In this document: positions 51,511 through 60,776 of the stretch, in pieces
How the letters are laid out: each line of letters starts with the position of its first letter
Position numbering within the stretch: position 1 is the stretch's first letter
From: Roseiarcus sp963776665
GTDB lineage: Bacteria; Pseudomonadota; Alphaproteobacteria; Rhizobiales; Beijerinckiaceae
Direction of reading: 5' to 3'
DNA: 64,000 bases
Assembly (NCBI GenBank): GCA_963776665.1
Contig: CAVZNQ010000011.1
Span: 172,026-236,025 of the forward strand
Translations under genes and position numbers: made by a program
The notes under the pieces: generated by a model
Told to the model about the DNA's origin: nothing
The model's input: the letters and a program-made list of their open reading frames with translations, nothing else
The model's database searches: none

Positions 51511-52387
51511 TCAGACGAGAAGGCGGGCGCAGCAGGCCGCGACCGACCGGCGCCAGTCGGGCAGCCTGACGCCGTATACGCGAGCAAGCTTTTCGTTGTC
51601 GAGGCGGGAGTTCAAGGGACGGCGGGCGGGGGTGGGGTAGTCGGCGGTCGCAATGCGCTTGACCCGGGTCAAGCGTCGTCCGCGCGCCTCGGCCTCGCGG
51701 AACACGGTTTCGGCGAAATCCGCCCAGGTTCCCTCGCCCGATCCGGTCATGTGGAAAACGCCGCGCAACGCCGGCGACGAATCGTCCTTCACCCTCGCCG
51801 CGACGGCGATCAAGCCGTCGGCGATGTCCAAGGCCGAGGTCGGATTGCCGCGCTGGTCGGCGACCACGCCGACCTCGTCGCGCGTCTCGTTGAGTCTCAG
51901 CATGGTGCGGACGAAATTCGCTCCGAACGGGCTATAGACCCAGGCCGTGCGCAGAATGACGCTGTTCTCGCAAGCCGCCGCGACCGCTTTCTCGCCGGCG
52001 AGCTTGGAGCGGCCGTAAGCCCCGGTCGGGCCGGTCGGGTCGTCCTCGCGATAGGGCCGGTCGAGCGCGCCGTCGAACACATAGTCGGTCGAGAGATGGA
52101 GGAGGGGAACGCCGAGCCGCTCGGCGGCCTCGGCGACGTGGCCGGCCCCCTCGCCGTTGACCCGATGAGCCTCGGCCTCCTCCGCCTCGGCCTTGTCGAC
52201 CGCGGTATAGGCGGCGGCGTTGACGATGACGTCCGGGCGCGCCGCCTCGAGCCCGGCGAGGACGGCGGCGCGGTCGGTCGAGCTCGAACGCCGGCCGGCC
52301 GAGCGCGGCCACCTCGACTGCGCCGTCGGCGCGCTCGGCGAGCGAGGTCGCCACCTGGCCCTTCGATCCCGTGACCGCGATCCTCAC
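51511..52387 (-). pseudogene. rfbD: dTDP-4-dehydrorhamnose reductase RfbD, apparent frameshift
   Basis: Last enzyme of dTDP-L-rhamnose synthesis. The start is GTG at 52387 (overlap GTGA with rfbC), giving VRIAVTGSKGQVATSLAE and AFELDR, after which the frame turns to arginine-rich nonsense. The rest, from AAVLAGLEAARPDVIVNAAA through LSTDYVFDGAL to the stop at 51511, is in another frame. The break contains GACCGACC; removing one GACC unit (4 bases) or one base near 52264-52275 restores a 291-aa protein of normal length. A 4-base tandem duplication would be a natural mutation, or this could be an error. Confidence 0.88.
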
Positions 52388-52938
52388 TCGAACAGCTCCG
52401 GCGCGTCCTTGAGCCGCGGCCAGTTGCGGTCCTTGTCCGACAGCACCGGGCCCCCTGGCGGCGACGGCCAGGCGATCCCGAGCGCCGGATCGTCCCAGGC
52501 GATGCCCCGGTCGTTGGCGGCGGAATAGGGCGCGGTCGTCTTGTAGAGAACCTCGACGTCCGGCTCGAGGGTGATGAAAGCGTGAGCGAACCCGATCGGG
52601 ACTAAAAGCTGGCGCCAGTTCTCGGCCGTGAGCTCGACCGCGACATGCTGGCCGAAAGTCGGCGACGAGCGGCGAATGTCGACGGCGACGTCGAGAATCC
52701 GGCCGCGCGCGCAGCGCACGAGCTTGTCCTGCGCGAACGGCGGCGTCTGGAAGTGCAAGCCGCGCAATACGCCCTTCGCTGCGGAGTAGGAATGATTGTC
52801 CTGCACGAAGGTCAAAGGAAGGCCGGCCTTGTCCCAGGCGGCGCGGCTGTACACTTCAGAGAAAAATCCGCGCGCGTCGCCGTGCTTTTTCGGCGTCACG
52901 ATCTTGACCGCCGGAATGGCCGTCTCTTCCACCTGCAT
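52384..52938 (-). CDS. rfbC: dTDP-4-dehydrorhamnose 3,5-epimerase RfbC
   Basis: A 184-aa cupin-fold epimerase. Motifs: KHGDARGFFSEVYSRAAW, DNHSYSAAKGVLRGLHFQTP with the catalytic His, RILDVAVDIRRSSPTFGQH and PIGFAHAF. The start is ATG at 52938 (MQVEETAIPAVKIVTPKKHG); an upstream open frame is a shadow. It is the first gene of the rfbC-rfbD-rfbB-rfbA operon. Confidence 0.95.
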   Translation of the reverse strand: MQVEETAIPAVKIVTPKKHGDARGFFSEVYSRAAWDKAGLPLTFVQDNHSYSAAKGVLRGLHFQTPPFAQDKLVRCARGRILDVAVDIRRSSPTFGQHVAVELTAENWRQLLVPIGFAHAFITLEPDVEVLYKTTAPYSAANDRGIAWDDPALGIAWPSPPGGPVLSDKDRNWPRLKDAPELFE

Positions 52939-53024
52939 CGCCGACCCCCGTCCAGCCCCCGGCCGTTCCGGGCGCGGCTCTCCTTGCCAGAAGCCGCGGC
53001 CCGCGGCCACCCCGACTTGCAATT

Positions 53025-54365
53025 TCAGCGGGTAAGCCTGAGGGCGGCGACGTTCTCCGGCGTCAGGCGCGACCCCTCGGCGCCGAACCGGGCGGTGACA
53101 TAGTTGGCGGCGGCCGCGATCTCGGAATTGGAATAGGCGTCGCCGAAGGCCGGCATCGCCATGCCCGCTTCCCCCGGCTTTCGTCCTCCGCCGAACAGGA
53201 TGACCTGCGCGACATTGACGCCGGACGGATCGTTGACCGAGCGCGCGCCCGCGATCGTCGCCAGGCCGGAGATCGGGCTCTCCCCCGTCCATCCGTGGCA
53301 GCTGGCGCAGGCGTCCGCGTAGATCTGCTCGCCGAGGGAATGGCCGCTCGCTCCTGGGGCGTGCGCGGCGATCGCGTCGGGCGGTTTGGGCGCTGGCAGG
53401 TTCGGATTGGCGATCGGCGGCACGGTGCGCAGATAAGCCACCATGGCGGATATGTCTTCGGCCGTCAGATGCACGAGGCTGAGGTCGACCGCTTCGCCCA
53501 TCGGCCCTGCCGCTGTGCCACGTCCCTCGGCATGTCCCGTCGCGAGATAGTGCGCGAGCGCCTCAGCGGTCCAGTCGCCGACCCCGCTCGCCGGATCGCT
53601 CGTGATGTTGTAGGCGCGCCAGCCGCCGGTGACGGCGCCGGCGAATTTGCGCCGCTCGTCGAGCGCCTGGAACAGGTTGCGCGGCGTGTGGCATTCGCCG
53701 CAATGGGCGAGCGCCTCGACCAGGTAGGCGCCCCGGTTCCACTCGGCGCTCTGATTGGCGTGCGGCTCGAAACGCCGGTCGGCGTTGAACATCAACGCCC
53801 ATATCCCCATGGCCCACCGCTGGTCGAACGGAAAGGCGAAGGTGTTGGGAATGGCCGGCGCGCTGATCGGCGCGAGGCTGAACAGATAGGCCTTGATGGC
53901 GAGCGCGTCGGCGTCCGTCAGGTAGGTGTAGCTCGCGAAGGGCATCGCCGGATAGAGAGGCGCGCCGTCGCGGCGGACGCCGCGGTGCACGGCCGCCAGA
54001 AACTCCGCGTCTCCGTACCGGCCGATTCCGGTCTCCTTGTCCGGCGTGATGTTGGTCGAATAGATCGTGCCGAAGGGCAGGACGAACGCCCGGCCGCCGG
54101 CGAAAGGCTGCCCGCCGATCGCCGTGTGGCAGGCCTCGCAGTCGGCGGCGCGGATGAGATAGCGGCCCCGTTCGATGAGGCTCGCGTCCTTGAGGCTCGC
54201 CGGAACGCCGGTCGGATCAGCCAGCTTGTAGTCGGTCAGCGCGACCCGGTCTCGGCCTGCGAAATCGGTCGGGCCTGGACCGAACACGATCCAGCCGACA
54301 AAGGCGAGCGCGGCGACGGCGACAAGCGCGGCCGCCGCGATGAGGACGCGCCAGACGGTTCTCAC
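53025..54365 (-). CDS. Membrane-anchored tri-haem cytochrome c subunit of a molybdopterin dehydrogenase
   Basis: A 446-aa cytochrome with an N-terminal membrane helix (VLIAAAALVAVAALAFVGWI) and three CxxCH motifs (CEACH, CGECH, CASCH), giving three class I haem-c domains. It resembles the cytochrome subunit of alcohol/aldehyde dehydrogenases, which passes electrons from the dehydrogenase to the quinone pool. It overlaps the molybdopterin subunit gene by 4 bases (ATGA), so the three subunits are co-translated. The complex sits at the periplasmic face. Confidence 0.94.
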   Translation of the reverse strand: MRTVWRVLIAAAALVAVAALAFVGWIVFGPGPTDFAGRDRVALTDYKLADPTGVPASLKDASLIERGRYLIRAADCEACHTAIGGQPFAGGRAFVLPFGTIYSTNITPDKETGIGRYGDAEFLAAVHRGVRRDGAPLYPAMPFASYTYLTDADALAIKAYLFSLAPISAPAIPNTFAFPFDQRWAMGIWALMFNADRRFEPHANQSAEWNRGAYLVEALAHCGECHTPRNLFQALDERRKFAGAVTGGWRAYNITSDPASGVGDWTAEALAHYLATGHAEGRGTAAGPMGEAVDLSLVHLTAEDISAMVAYLRTVPPIANPNLPAPKPPDAIAAHAPGASGHSLGEQIYADACASCHGWTGESPISGLATIAGARSVNDPSGVNVAQVILFGGGRKPGEAGMAMPAFGDAYSNSEIAAAANYVTARFGAEGSRLTPENVAALRLTR

Positions 54366-56521
54366 GCGGCTTTCCCGGACGCGAGCTGCTTGCGGTCGAC
54401 CGGCAGGCTGCGGAGCCGCACCCCGGTCGCCGCGAACAGCGCGTTGGCGAGCGCTGGCGCAGCGATCGAGGTGCCCGGCTCGCCGATGCCGCCCGGCGCC
54501 TCGCCGTTTCGCACCAGATGGACCTCGATCGCCGGCGCTTCGTTGATCCGCATCATCCGGTAGTTGTTGAAGTTGCTTTGCTGCACCCGGCCTTTGGCGA
54601 TCGTGATCTCGTTATAGAGCGCGGCGGTGAGCCCGAAGATGAGGCCGCCCTGGATCTGCGCCTCGACGCTGTCGGGATTGACGACCGTGCCGCAATCGAC
54701 CGCGGCGGTCACGCGGCGGATCGCAATCTCGCCGTTGGCGTCGACCTCGGCCTCCGCGATCGCCGCGACATAGGAGCCGAACACGCTCTGGCAGGCGACG
54801 CCGCGTCCAACCCGCGCGGGAAGCGCGCTTCCCCAGCCCGCCTTTTCCGCCGCGAGATCGAGGCAGGCGAGCAGCCGCGGCTCCTTCGTGAGATGCGCCC
54901 GCCGGAAGGCGACCGGATCCTGCCCGGCGGCATGCGCCAGCTCGTCGACAAAACTCTCGACGACGAAGATATTGTGCCCCGGACCCACGCTGCGCCAGAA
55001 GCAGGTCGGCACGCCGGGCGGCTCGGCATGCACGTATTCGACATGAAGGTTCGGCGTGTCGTAGGGAACATCGATCGCGCCGTCGACGGCGTCAACGTCG
55101 ACCCCGTCCTTGAACGCCGGCGGCAGCCAGCGCGCCATAATGGAAGAGCCGGCGATCTTGTGACTCCAGGCCGCGATTTTGCCGCTCGAGAGGCTCGCTG
55201 CGAAGCGGTCGAAGTAGAAGGGCCGGTAGAGCGCCTGCTGGATGTCCTCTTCGCGCGTCCAGATGATCTTGACGGGGCCGTCCACCTTCTGCGCGATACG
55301 CACGGCCTTGCCGATATAGTCCACTTCGAGCCGCCGGCCGAAACCGCCGCCGATCAGATGGTTGTGGACGATGACCTTGTCGAGCGGCAGCCCGGTCACC
55401 TGCGCCGCGATTGCTTGCGCGCGTGCGAGGACCTGATTGCCGACCCAGATCTCGCACGAGTCGGGACGAACATGCACGGCGCAGTTCATCGGCTCCATCG
55501 GCGCATGGGCGAGGAACGGCACGTGATAGGTCGCTTCGAGTTTCGTTCCCTCGCCCAGAGCCTTGCCGACGTCGCCGGTCGATTTCGCGACCGCGCCATC
55601 TCTCTCGCTCGCGGCGACGAGGCCGTTCAGCACGTCGGCCGTCGACACGTTGGCGTTCGGCCCTTCGTCCCAAGTGACGTCGAGGGCGTCGAGGCCCTGC
55701 TTGGCGGCCCACATGTGATCGCCGACCACCGCAACGAGATCGTCGAGAACGACGACCTGCCTCACTCCAGGCACGGTCTTCGCCCGTGCGTCGTTCACAT
55801 GCGCGACCTTGCCGCCGAATACCGGGCAGCTCGCGAGCGTGGCGATCTTCACGCCCTCGGGCCGCGCGTCGATGCCATAGACGGCCTTGCCGTTGACCTT
55901 GTCGGGCGTGTCGATCCGTTTCAGAGACTTGCCGATGAGCTTGAAGTTCGCCGACGATTTCAGCGGCGGATCTTGCGGCGGAGTGAGTTCGGCGGCCGCT
56001 TGCGCAAGCTCGCCGTAAGCCGCCTTCTGAGCGCTCGCATCGTGAAGGACCTCGCCATTCTCCGTCCGGCAGGAGGCCGGATCGACGCTCCACTTCGCCG
56101 CCGCGGCCTGCACGAGCAAGGCCCGGGCGGCCGCGCCGGCGATTCGCATCGGCTTCCAGAACGCGCGGACGGAGGTCGAGCCGCCGGTCGCCTGAAAACC
56201 GAGCAGCGGATTGGCGTAGAGCTTCTCGTCGGGCGGCGCAGCAACGACCGCCACGTGCTCGAAGGGCGCGTCGAGCTCCTCGGCGAGGATCATGGAGAGG
56301 GCCGTGTAGATGCCCTGCCCCATCTCCACCTGCGGGATCGTGAAGGTGACTTTGCCGTCAGGATCGATGCGCACGAAAGCGTTCGGCGCGAAATCGGCGT
56401 CCGCGAGCGCAGCGCTGAACCGGGGAATGGAGACGCTTAGGATCAGGCCGCCGCCCGCGGCGGCTGTCGCCTTCAGCATTGTGCGGCGGGTGAGCTTCGG
56501 GACGCTGGAGATCGATGTCAT
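54362..56521 (-). CDS. Molybdopterin-binding subunit of an isoquinoline/aldehyde oxidoreductase (IorB-like)
   Basis: A 719-aa xanthine-oxidase-family large subunit. A twin-arginine signal begins near residue 12 (RRTMLKATAAAGGGLILSVS), so it is exported folded. Molybdopterin-contact motifs: QVEMGQGIYTALSMILAEEL, GGSTSVRAFW, GGGFGRRLEVDYI, and the catalytic Glu in GGIGEPGTSIAAPALANALF. The start is ATG at 56521; a longer open frame upstream overlaps the small subunit and is false. It works with the 2Fe-2S subunit (56536) and the cytochrome c (53025). Substrate is probably an aldehyde or N-heterocycle. Confidence 0.95.
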   Translation of the reverse strand: MTSISSVPKLTRRTMLKATAAAGGGLILSVSIPRFSAALADADFAPNAFVRIDPDGKVTFTIPQVEMGQGIYTALSMILAEELDAPFEHVAVVAAPPDEKLYANPLLGFQATGGSTSVRAFWKPMRIAGAAARALLVQAAAAKWSVDPASCRTENGEVLHDASAQKAAYGELAQAAAELTPPQDPPLKSSANFKLIGKSLKRIDTPDKVNGKAVYGIDARPEGVKIATLASCPVFGGKVAHVNDARAKTVPGVRQVVVLDDLVAVVGDHMWAAKQGLDALDVTWDEGPNANVSTADVLNGLVAASERDGAVAKSTGDVGKALGEGTKLEATYHVPFLAHAPMEPMNCAVHVRPDSCEIWVGNQVLARAQAIAAQVTGLPLDKVIVHNHLIGGGFGRRLEVDYIGKAVRIAQKVDGPVKIIWTREEDIQQALYRPFYFDRFAASLSSGKIAAWSHKIAGSSIMARWLPPAFKDGVDVDAVDGAIDVPYDTPNLHVEYVHAEPPGVPTCFWRSVGPGHNIFVVESFVDELAHAAGQDPVAFRRAHLTKEPRLLACLDLAAEKAGWGSALPARVGRGVACQSVFGSYVAAIAEAEVDANGEIAIRRVTAAVDCGTVVNPDSVEAQIQGGLIFGLTAALYNEITIAKGRVQQSNFNNYRMMRINEAPAIEVHLVRNGEAPGGIGEPGTSIAAPALANALFAATGVRLRSLPVDRKQLASGKAA

Positions 56522-56535
56522 GGGCTCAATCTCCC

Positions 56536-56994
56536 TCACGCCGAATGCGCGGCTTGCTTGATCGCGGCGCGGATGCGCACATAGGTGCCGCACCGGCAGA
56601 TGTTGCCAGCCATCGCCGCGTCGATGTCGGCGTCGGTCGGGTCGGGCGTTTTCGCCAGCAGCGCGGCCGCGGACATGATCTGCCCGGACTGGCAGTAGCC
56701 GCATTGCACCACTTCGAGGCCGAGCCAGGCTTTCTGGATTTTGCGTCCCGCCTCCGTCGCACCGACGCCCTCGATGGTCGTTACCTTGCGGTCGCCGATC
56801 GAGCCGACCGGCAGCAGGCAGGAACGCACCGGCTGCCCGTCGACATGCACCGTGCAGGCTCCGCATTGCGCGATCCCGCAGCCGAATTTGGTTCCCGTGA
56901 GGCCGATCACATCCCGCAAGGTCCAAAGCAGCGGCGTATCGGGCGCGACATCGACCGTTTCGCGCTCTCCATTGACCTCGATGGTTATCGACAT
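56536..56994 (-). CDS. 2Fe-2S subunit of the molybdopterin oxidoreductase (IorA-like)
   Basis: A 152-aa ferredoxin-like subunit with two [2Fe-2S] clusters. The N-terminal plant-type cluster uses GCGIAQCGACTVHVDGQ and RSCLLPV; the C-terminal helical cluster uses CGYCQSGQIM and ICRCGTYVRIR. Start ATG at 56994. It passes electrons from the molybdopterin subunit. It is the promoter-proximal gene of the three-gene operon; the tandem repeat at 57091-57140 lies about 100 bases upstream. Confidence 0.95.
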   Translation of the reverse strand: MSITIEVNGERETVDVAPDTPLLWTLRDVIGLTGTKFGCGIAQCGACTVHVDGQPVRSCLLPVGSIGDRKVTTIEGVGATEAGRKIQKAWLGLEVVQCGYCQSGQIMSAAALLAKTPDPTDADIDAAMAGNICRCGTYVRIRAAIKQAAHSA

Positions 56995-57602
56995 GCTCGT
57001 TCTCCATCCAGATCCGGACTTGTCCGGGCCGTGCTCGGCTTCAGCCCCCTGACCGACCCGCTGCGATATTCAACAACTCGCGGTGTAATCGGAACGGTTT
57101 CGATGCTGTACGTAACGAGCGGTCTCGGTGCTGTACGTAAGATGCGCGCTGTTGCTGCGCAACGTCGAGGATTCGCCGGCCGTACATGTGATTGCCTCGG
57201 GTACGAGACCATCGGCTTGTGGCGCATGACGGCTTTGATCCGCCACAATAGGCGGCCGCCTGCTATGGCAAGAACCATTGGCTGGCAAGCAATAGAAATT
57301 CCAGCGTGTTTTAGTCGCCACGTCGAAGTCGGTCGGCTGATTGGCCTTTCTTGGGTCGGATGGGGCGAGAGCGGTCAAGACCCTTCAATAGGCCGTGATC
57401 ACTCCGTCTCACAAAGCGCCCGTTCGGGAAAACCGACATTTTCTTGCGGGCAGCCTACGTGCGGGTTTACTCTTCAGAAAAGGGATCGACGGTCTCAGGG
57501 CGCGGACGCCGCCGAACTGAGCGGACCGTCGGCGCGAAAGCAAATGGCCGCCTGAATCGGCGATAACCTATTGAAAAGCCTGGGTTGGCGGAAGGAAAAA
57601 GG
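56995..57602. other. About 600 bases with no gene, upstream of the dehydrogenase operon
   Basis: No protein-like frame on either strand. It contains the tandem repeat at 57091-57140, likely in the promoter of the IorA operon, and then merges into the 21-bp repeat array that begins at 57603. It is less GC-rich than the flanking genes. No terminator was identified for rdgB. Confidence 0.5.
57091..57140. repeat. Two adjacent 25-bp direct repeats upstream of iorA
   Basis: Units 57091-57115 and 57116-57140 are directly adjacent and match at 21 of 25 positions; both end GGTGCTGTACGTAA or GATGCTGTACGTAA. About 100 bases before the iorA start, two sites in tandem suit a cooperative regulator, though this is inference. 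Confidence 0.65.
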
Positions 57603-57707
57603 CATTTGGATTTCATTGCGCCTGATTTGGATTCTGTTGCGCGCGACTTGGATCTTATTGCGCCCGGCTTGGCTTTTGTTGCGCCGCATTTTGCTTTCGT
57701 TGCGCCC
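57603..57707. repeat. Five tandem 21-bp repeats spanning the rdgB 3' end
   Basis: Five imperfect 21-base units lie end to end (57603-57623, 57624-57644, 57645-57665, 57666-57686, 57687-57707). Each ends with a T-TGCGC core and starts with a TTGG or TTTG word. The rdgB stop codon is in the third unit, so the array supplies the last ~16 residues of the protein. There are no spacers, so it is not a CRISPR array; it is a short tandem (mini-satellite-like) repeat. Confidence 0.85.
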
Positions 57708-58354
57708 GCTCGAGCCGGGCGCGCGCAAGCTTCTGGAACGCGCGGGCGCGATGCGAGAGCGCAAGCGATCCGTCGGTCGGAATCCCGTGCTTCTCCTCGG
57801 CGCTCATCTCGCCGAACGTGCGCTCGTGGCCATCCGGGCGAAAGATCGGGTCGTAGCCGAACCCGGCCGTCCCGCGCGGCGGGAAGACGAGCGTTCCCTC
57901 GACCCGCCCCTCGAACGTCTCCAGCCCGCCGTCCGGCCAGGCGAGGGCGAGAACGCTGACGAAGGAGGCGCGCCGCGGCGCCGGCGCGGAGCGCGCTTTG
58001 AGTTCGCGCTCGACGCGGGCCATAGCGGCGCCAAAGTCCTTGCTCCCGCCCGCCCAGCGCGCCGAATAGATTCCCGGCGCGCCGTCGAGCGCATCGACGC
58101 AGAGCCCCGAATCGTCGGCCAGCGCCACGATCCCGGACGCGCGCGCGGCGGCCTCGGCCTTCAATGCCGCGTTGTCGCTGAAGGTCGCGCCCGTCTCCTC
58201 GGGCTCGTCGAGATTGAGCTCCGCGGCGCTGAGCGCCTCGACGCCGTAGGGCCTCATAAGCTCGCGGATCTCCCGCAGCTTGCCGGCATTGTGAGTCGCG
58301 ACGACGAGAGGGCCGGCGAGGGGGCCGCGCTTTTCCGCGCTCCCTTCCGGTCAC
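57655..58354 (-). CDS. rdgB: Non-canonical purine NTP pyrophosphatase RdgB/HAM1, 5' frameshift suspected
   Basis: Cleans ITP, dITP and XTP from the nucleotide pool. The frame has LVVATHNAGKLREIRELMRP (nucleotide motif), GATFSDNAALKAEAAARASG, ADDSGLCVDALDGAPGIYSA and GTAGFGYDPIF near the active site. No usable start exists upstream of ATHNAGK in this frame. A GTG at 58354 overlaps the M48 stop (GTGA) in another frame; removing one base from the run of five C on the minus strand (58320-58324) joins it and gives 232 aa. The C-terminus runs into a tandem repeat and is Gln/Lys/Arg-rich, unlike the family. Without the frame repair, translation would begin at a later ATG (58257) and lose the substrate loop. 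Confidence 0.85.
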
Positions 58355-59844
58355 TGGGCGACGATCTTGTAGCGTTGCCCGGGAACGAGCGCTGCGCCCC
58401 GCTCGAGGCCGTTGAGAATCAGGAACTGATCGACCGATCGCGGCAGGAAGGCCATTCGGGAAGCGAGCGTTTCGGCGGTGTCGCCGCTCCCAGCCTCGAT
58501 GATCTTGATCTTCTGCGGCGCGGCCAGCGCCGAGTCCTGGGCGTTGATGAGACGGAAGGAATCGAGCGAGGCCATGAACCGCGAGTCGACGGTTGGCGAA
58601 AGCGCGTGGGCGGCGAAAATGAGGCGGTAGAGCCGGCCGTTCAGGCGGATGGCCCCGAGGCGGAAGCTCCATTGCTGGCCCTCGGCGACTGCCGTGGCGC
58701 CTTCCAGACCGGCGATCTGCTTCGGTTGGATCGCAGTCGTCTTGACCCCGTCGATCCAGCCCGAACCGATGGCGTTCGTCACCGGGGTCGAGTCCCCGAT
58801 CGCGATGCTGTCGAGGCGCAGGGCCTCGCCGCCCGCTTCGCCGACGCCGATCAGCGCCGCCGACTGGTTGTCGAGCGTGAAGCCGTCCGGCGCCTCGAAG
58901 GCGAAGCCGAGTTTTGGATGGATGAAGGCGTTGTCGCGCACCACGCCTTGCGACGGGTCGTCGCCGAAGGCGACACCGTCGATGGCCGCGAGATAGCCTG
59001 CGCGATCGACCTCGCCGCTTCCGGGCGCGCCGAACTGCCGCGCTTCCTCGGTCGCATGGGCGATGCGCTCGGGCGTGGACGGGTGGGTCGACATCATGTC
59101 GGGGCGGTCGGCCGATCCGGCGCCCGAGACCGAAGCGCGGAGCGCGCTCCACTCGCCGAGCGCGGTCAGGAATCGGGCTGCAGCATAAGGGTCGTATCCC
59201 GCCCGGGCGATGGTCTTGATGCCGATCTGGTCGGCCTCCAATTCCTGCTGGCGGGAAAAGCTGGCGATCGCCAGCTTCGAGCGCGCCTCGGCCTCGTCTT
59301 GGGCTTGGCGCTGGGCAAGCAATTGCGCGTTGACCTTCGTGAACAATGCGGTGGTCTTCTCGAACTCGGCCCGCTGGGCGGCGTGGCGCGCCGTGATATG
59401 GCCGATCTCATGCGCCATGACGGCGGCGATTTCGGACGTGTCGTCGGCGAGGGCCAGAAGGCCGCGGGTGACGAAGATATCGCCGGAGGGAAGGGCGAAG
59501 GCGTTGACGATCGGCGAATTGAGCATCGTGACCCGGTACGGCTGCCCTCCCGCGTCCGCGACTGGACCGAGCTTGACCAGGACCGCGTTGAGATAGGCCT
59601 CGGTCGCCGGCGCGCTATAGACGCCGCCGAACGCGTCGATGAGGCGCTTGCGCTCGGGGCTCGCGGGCGCGCCGGCGACGGCGCGCGGCGCGGCGGGCGG
59701 CGCCACGCTGACCGGCGCTGGCGGCGGATCGATCGCCGCGCAGGCCGCAAGGCTGAGCGTGAACGCAACCGCGAGCGCCGTGAGCGGGCGCCGCCAGCGC
59801 CGGAGCGCGGCCGTCCGTCCCAGACTGTCCGGTGGGCCGCTCAT
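58351..59844 (-). CDS. M48-family metalloprotease lipoprotein with LysM-like C-terminus (BepA-like)
   Basis: A 497-aa periplasmic protein. A lipobox (LSLAAC, Cys35) suggests membrane anchoring. The M48 metalloprotease motif is AVMAHEIGH (His145, Glu146, His149) with a third ligand in QQELEAD. The C-terminal ~60 residues (DTAETLASRMAFLPRSVDQF, GAALVPGQRYKIV) resemble a LysM fold. BepA-type enzymes do quality control of outer-membrane proteins. Its start overlaps the nuclease gene by 4 bases and its stop overlaps the likely rdgB start. Confidence 0.93.
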   Translation of the reverse strand: MSGPPDSLGRTAALRRWRRPLTALAVAFTLSLAACAAIDPPPAPVSVAPPAAPRAVAGAPASPERKRLIDAFGGVYSAPATEAYLNAVLVKLGPVADAGGQPYRVTMLNSPIVNAFALPSGDIFVTRGLLALADDTSEIAAVMAHEIGHITARHAAQRAEFEKTTALFTKVNAQLLAQRQAQDEAEARSKLAIASFSRQQELEADQIGIKTIARAGYDPYAAARFLTALGEWSALRASVSGAGSADRPDMMSTHPSTPERIAHATEEARQFGAPGSGEVDRAGYLAAIDGVAFGDDPSQGVVRDNAFIHPKLGFAFEAPDGFTLDNQSAALIGVGEAGGEALRLDSIAIGDSTPVTNAIGSGWIDGVKTTAIQPKQIAGLEGATAVAEGQQWSFRLGAIRLNGRLYRLIFAAHALSPTVDSRFMASLDSFRLINAQDSALAAPQKIKIIEAGSGDTAETLASRMAFLPRSVDQFLILNGLERGAALVPGQRYKIVAQ

Positions 59845-60707
59845 CGATGCGGTTCCGTTTCTCCCGACGCGTCGGCGCGACGCGCAATTTCGATCATCGC
59901 CGGCTCGCTGACCTCGATTCTCGGACCAAAACGGTCATCGAGCGCGCCGCGCGCCCTGATTGTTTCGCCGACCAGAGCGCCGACCGGTCTCCCCTCCCGC
60001 GCCAGGGCGGGCTCCAGCTTGCGCGTAATCACGATCGTCGGACCGCCACGCGGAACAAGCTCAAGATAAATGCGCGAGCGCGCAAAGCCAACCCTGCCCA
60101 CCATTCCCTCGATCACGACGAACCTGCCGTCGCGGCGCCGCAATCCGGCCGAATCGGACGAGGACACGACGGCGAATTCGGGATCGCGCCATATTCCCAA
60201 CGCCGCCCGGCGCGCGCCGTCCTCGATCTTCAGCCGCTCGACGGCGCAGCCGCGGGTCTCGAACTCCGGCCGGACGCGGGCCAAACCCGCCGTCAGCAGC
60301 GCCTCTGCGATCGAAGCTGCCGATCCGTCGGCCGAATCGGACAGATTGAGGTCAGCTACTGTCCTGCCCCACCGATCGGTCGCGGCGGCCAGGAGGACGA
60401 GATCCGCTTCCCGGCCAAGCAGGCGCCGGCTGAGGAAAACCTGCGCCGCGCCGGCGATTTCCGGCGCCCCACGATCCGAACTGGGCGCGTCCAGCCCGCC
60501 GAGCCGCACGGTTCTGCCATCGCTGAGCGCGATATCGAGGCGCTGATCGACGCCGACCGGCTGGACCCGCCCGCCGGGGCGACCGCAAGCCGCAAAGCCG
60601 GGCGCCGCCATGACCATGACTGGCAGCGCCACGCTGGCGGCAAAAAGCCGCACGGCGCGGGCGCGTGGTGTCCAGCCGCGGCGGCGATGCGCGGAGCAGA
60701 AATTCAT
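59841..60707 (-). CDS. Thermonuclease-family (SNase-like) secreted protein
   Basis: A 288-aa protein with a signal segment (about 20-42, ending GFAACG) and an SNase-like OB-fold domain: RTVRLGGLDAPSSDRGAP, then ATDRWGRTVADLNL and EALLTAGLARVRPE. The start is ATG at 60707. An upstream in-frame extension would run through the tRNA gene in antisense and is not credible. Active-site Arg/Glu of staphylococcal nuclease are only partly recognisable, so activity is not certain. It is the first gene of the operon with the M48 protease and rdgB. Confidence 0.85.
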   Translation of the reverse strand: MNFCSAHRRRGWTPRARAVRLFAASVALPVMVMAAPGFAACGRPGGRVQPVGVDQRLDIALSDGRTVRLGGLDAPSSDRGAPEIAGAAQVFLSRRLLGREADLVLLAAATDRWGRTVADLNLSDSADGSAASIAEALLTAGLARVRPEFETRGCAVERLKIEDGARRAALGIWRDPEFAVVSSSDSAGLRRRDGRFVVIEGMVGRVGFARSRIYLELVPRGGPTIVITRKLEPALAREGRPVGALVGETIRARGALDDRFGPRIEVSEPAMIEIARRADASGETEPHR

Positions 60708-60776
60708 GCTAAGGGCCTTGCCGCGCGGCGGCCGCCCTTGTCCAGAGCGTTTTGGCCGCTGGCGCGTCAATTGGAA

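Noticed and set aside
57603..57707. CRISPR-like array
   Set aside because: The 21-base units are directly adjacent and have no spacers, and there are no cas genes in the window.
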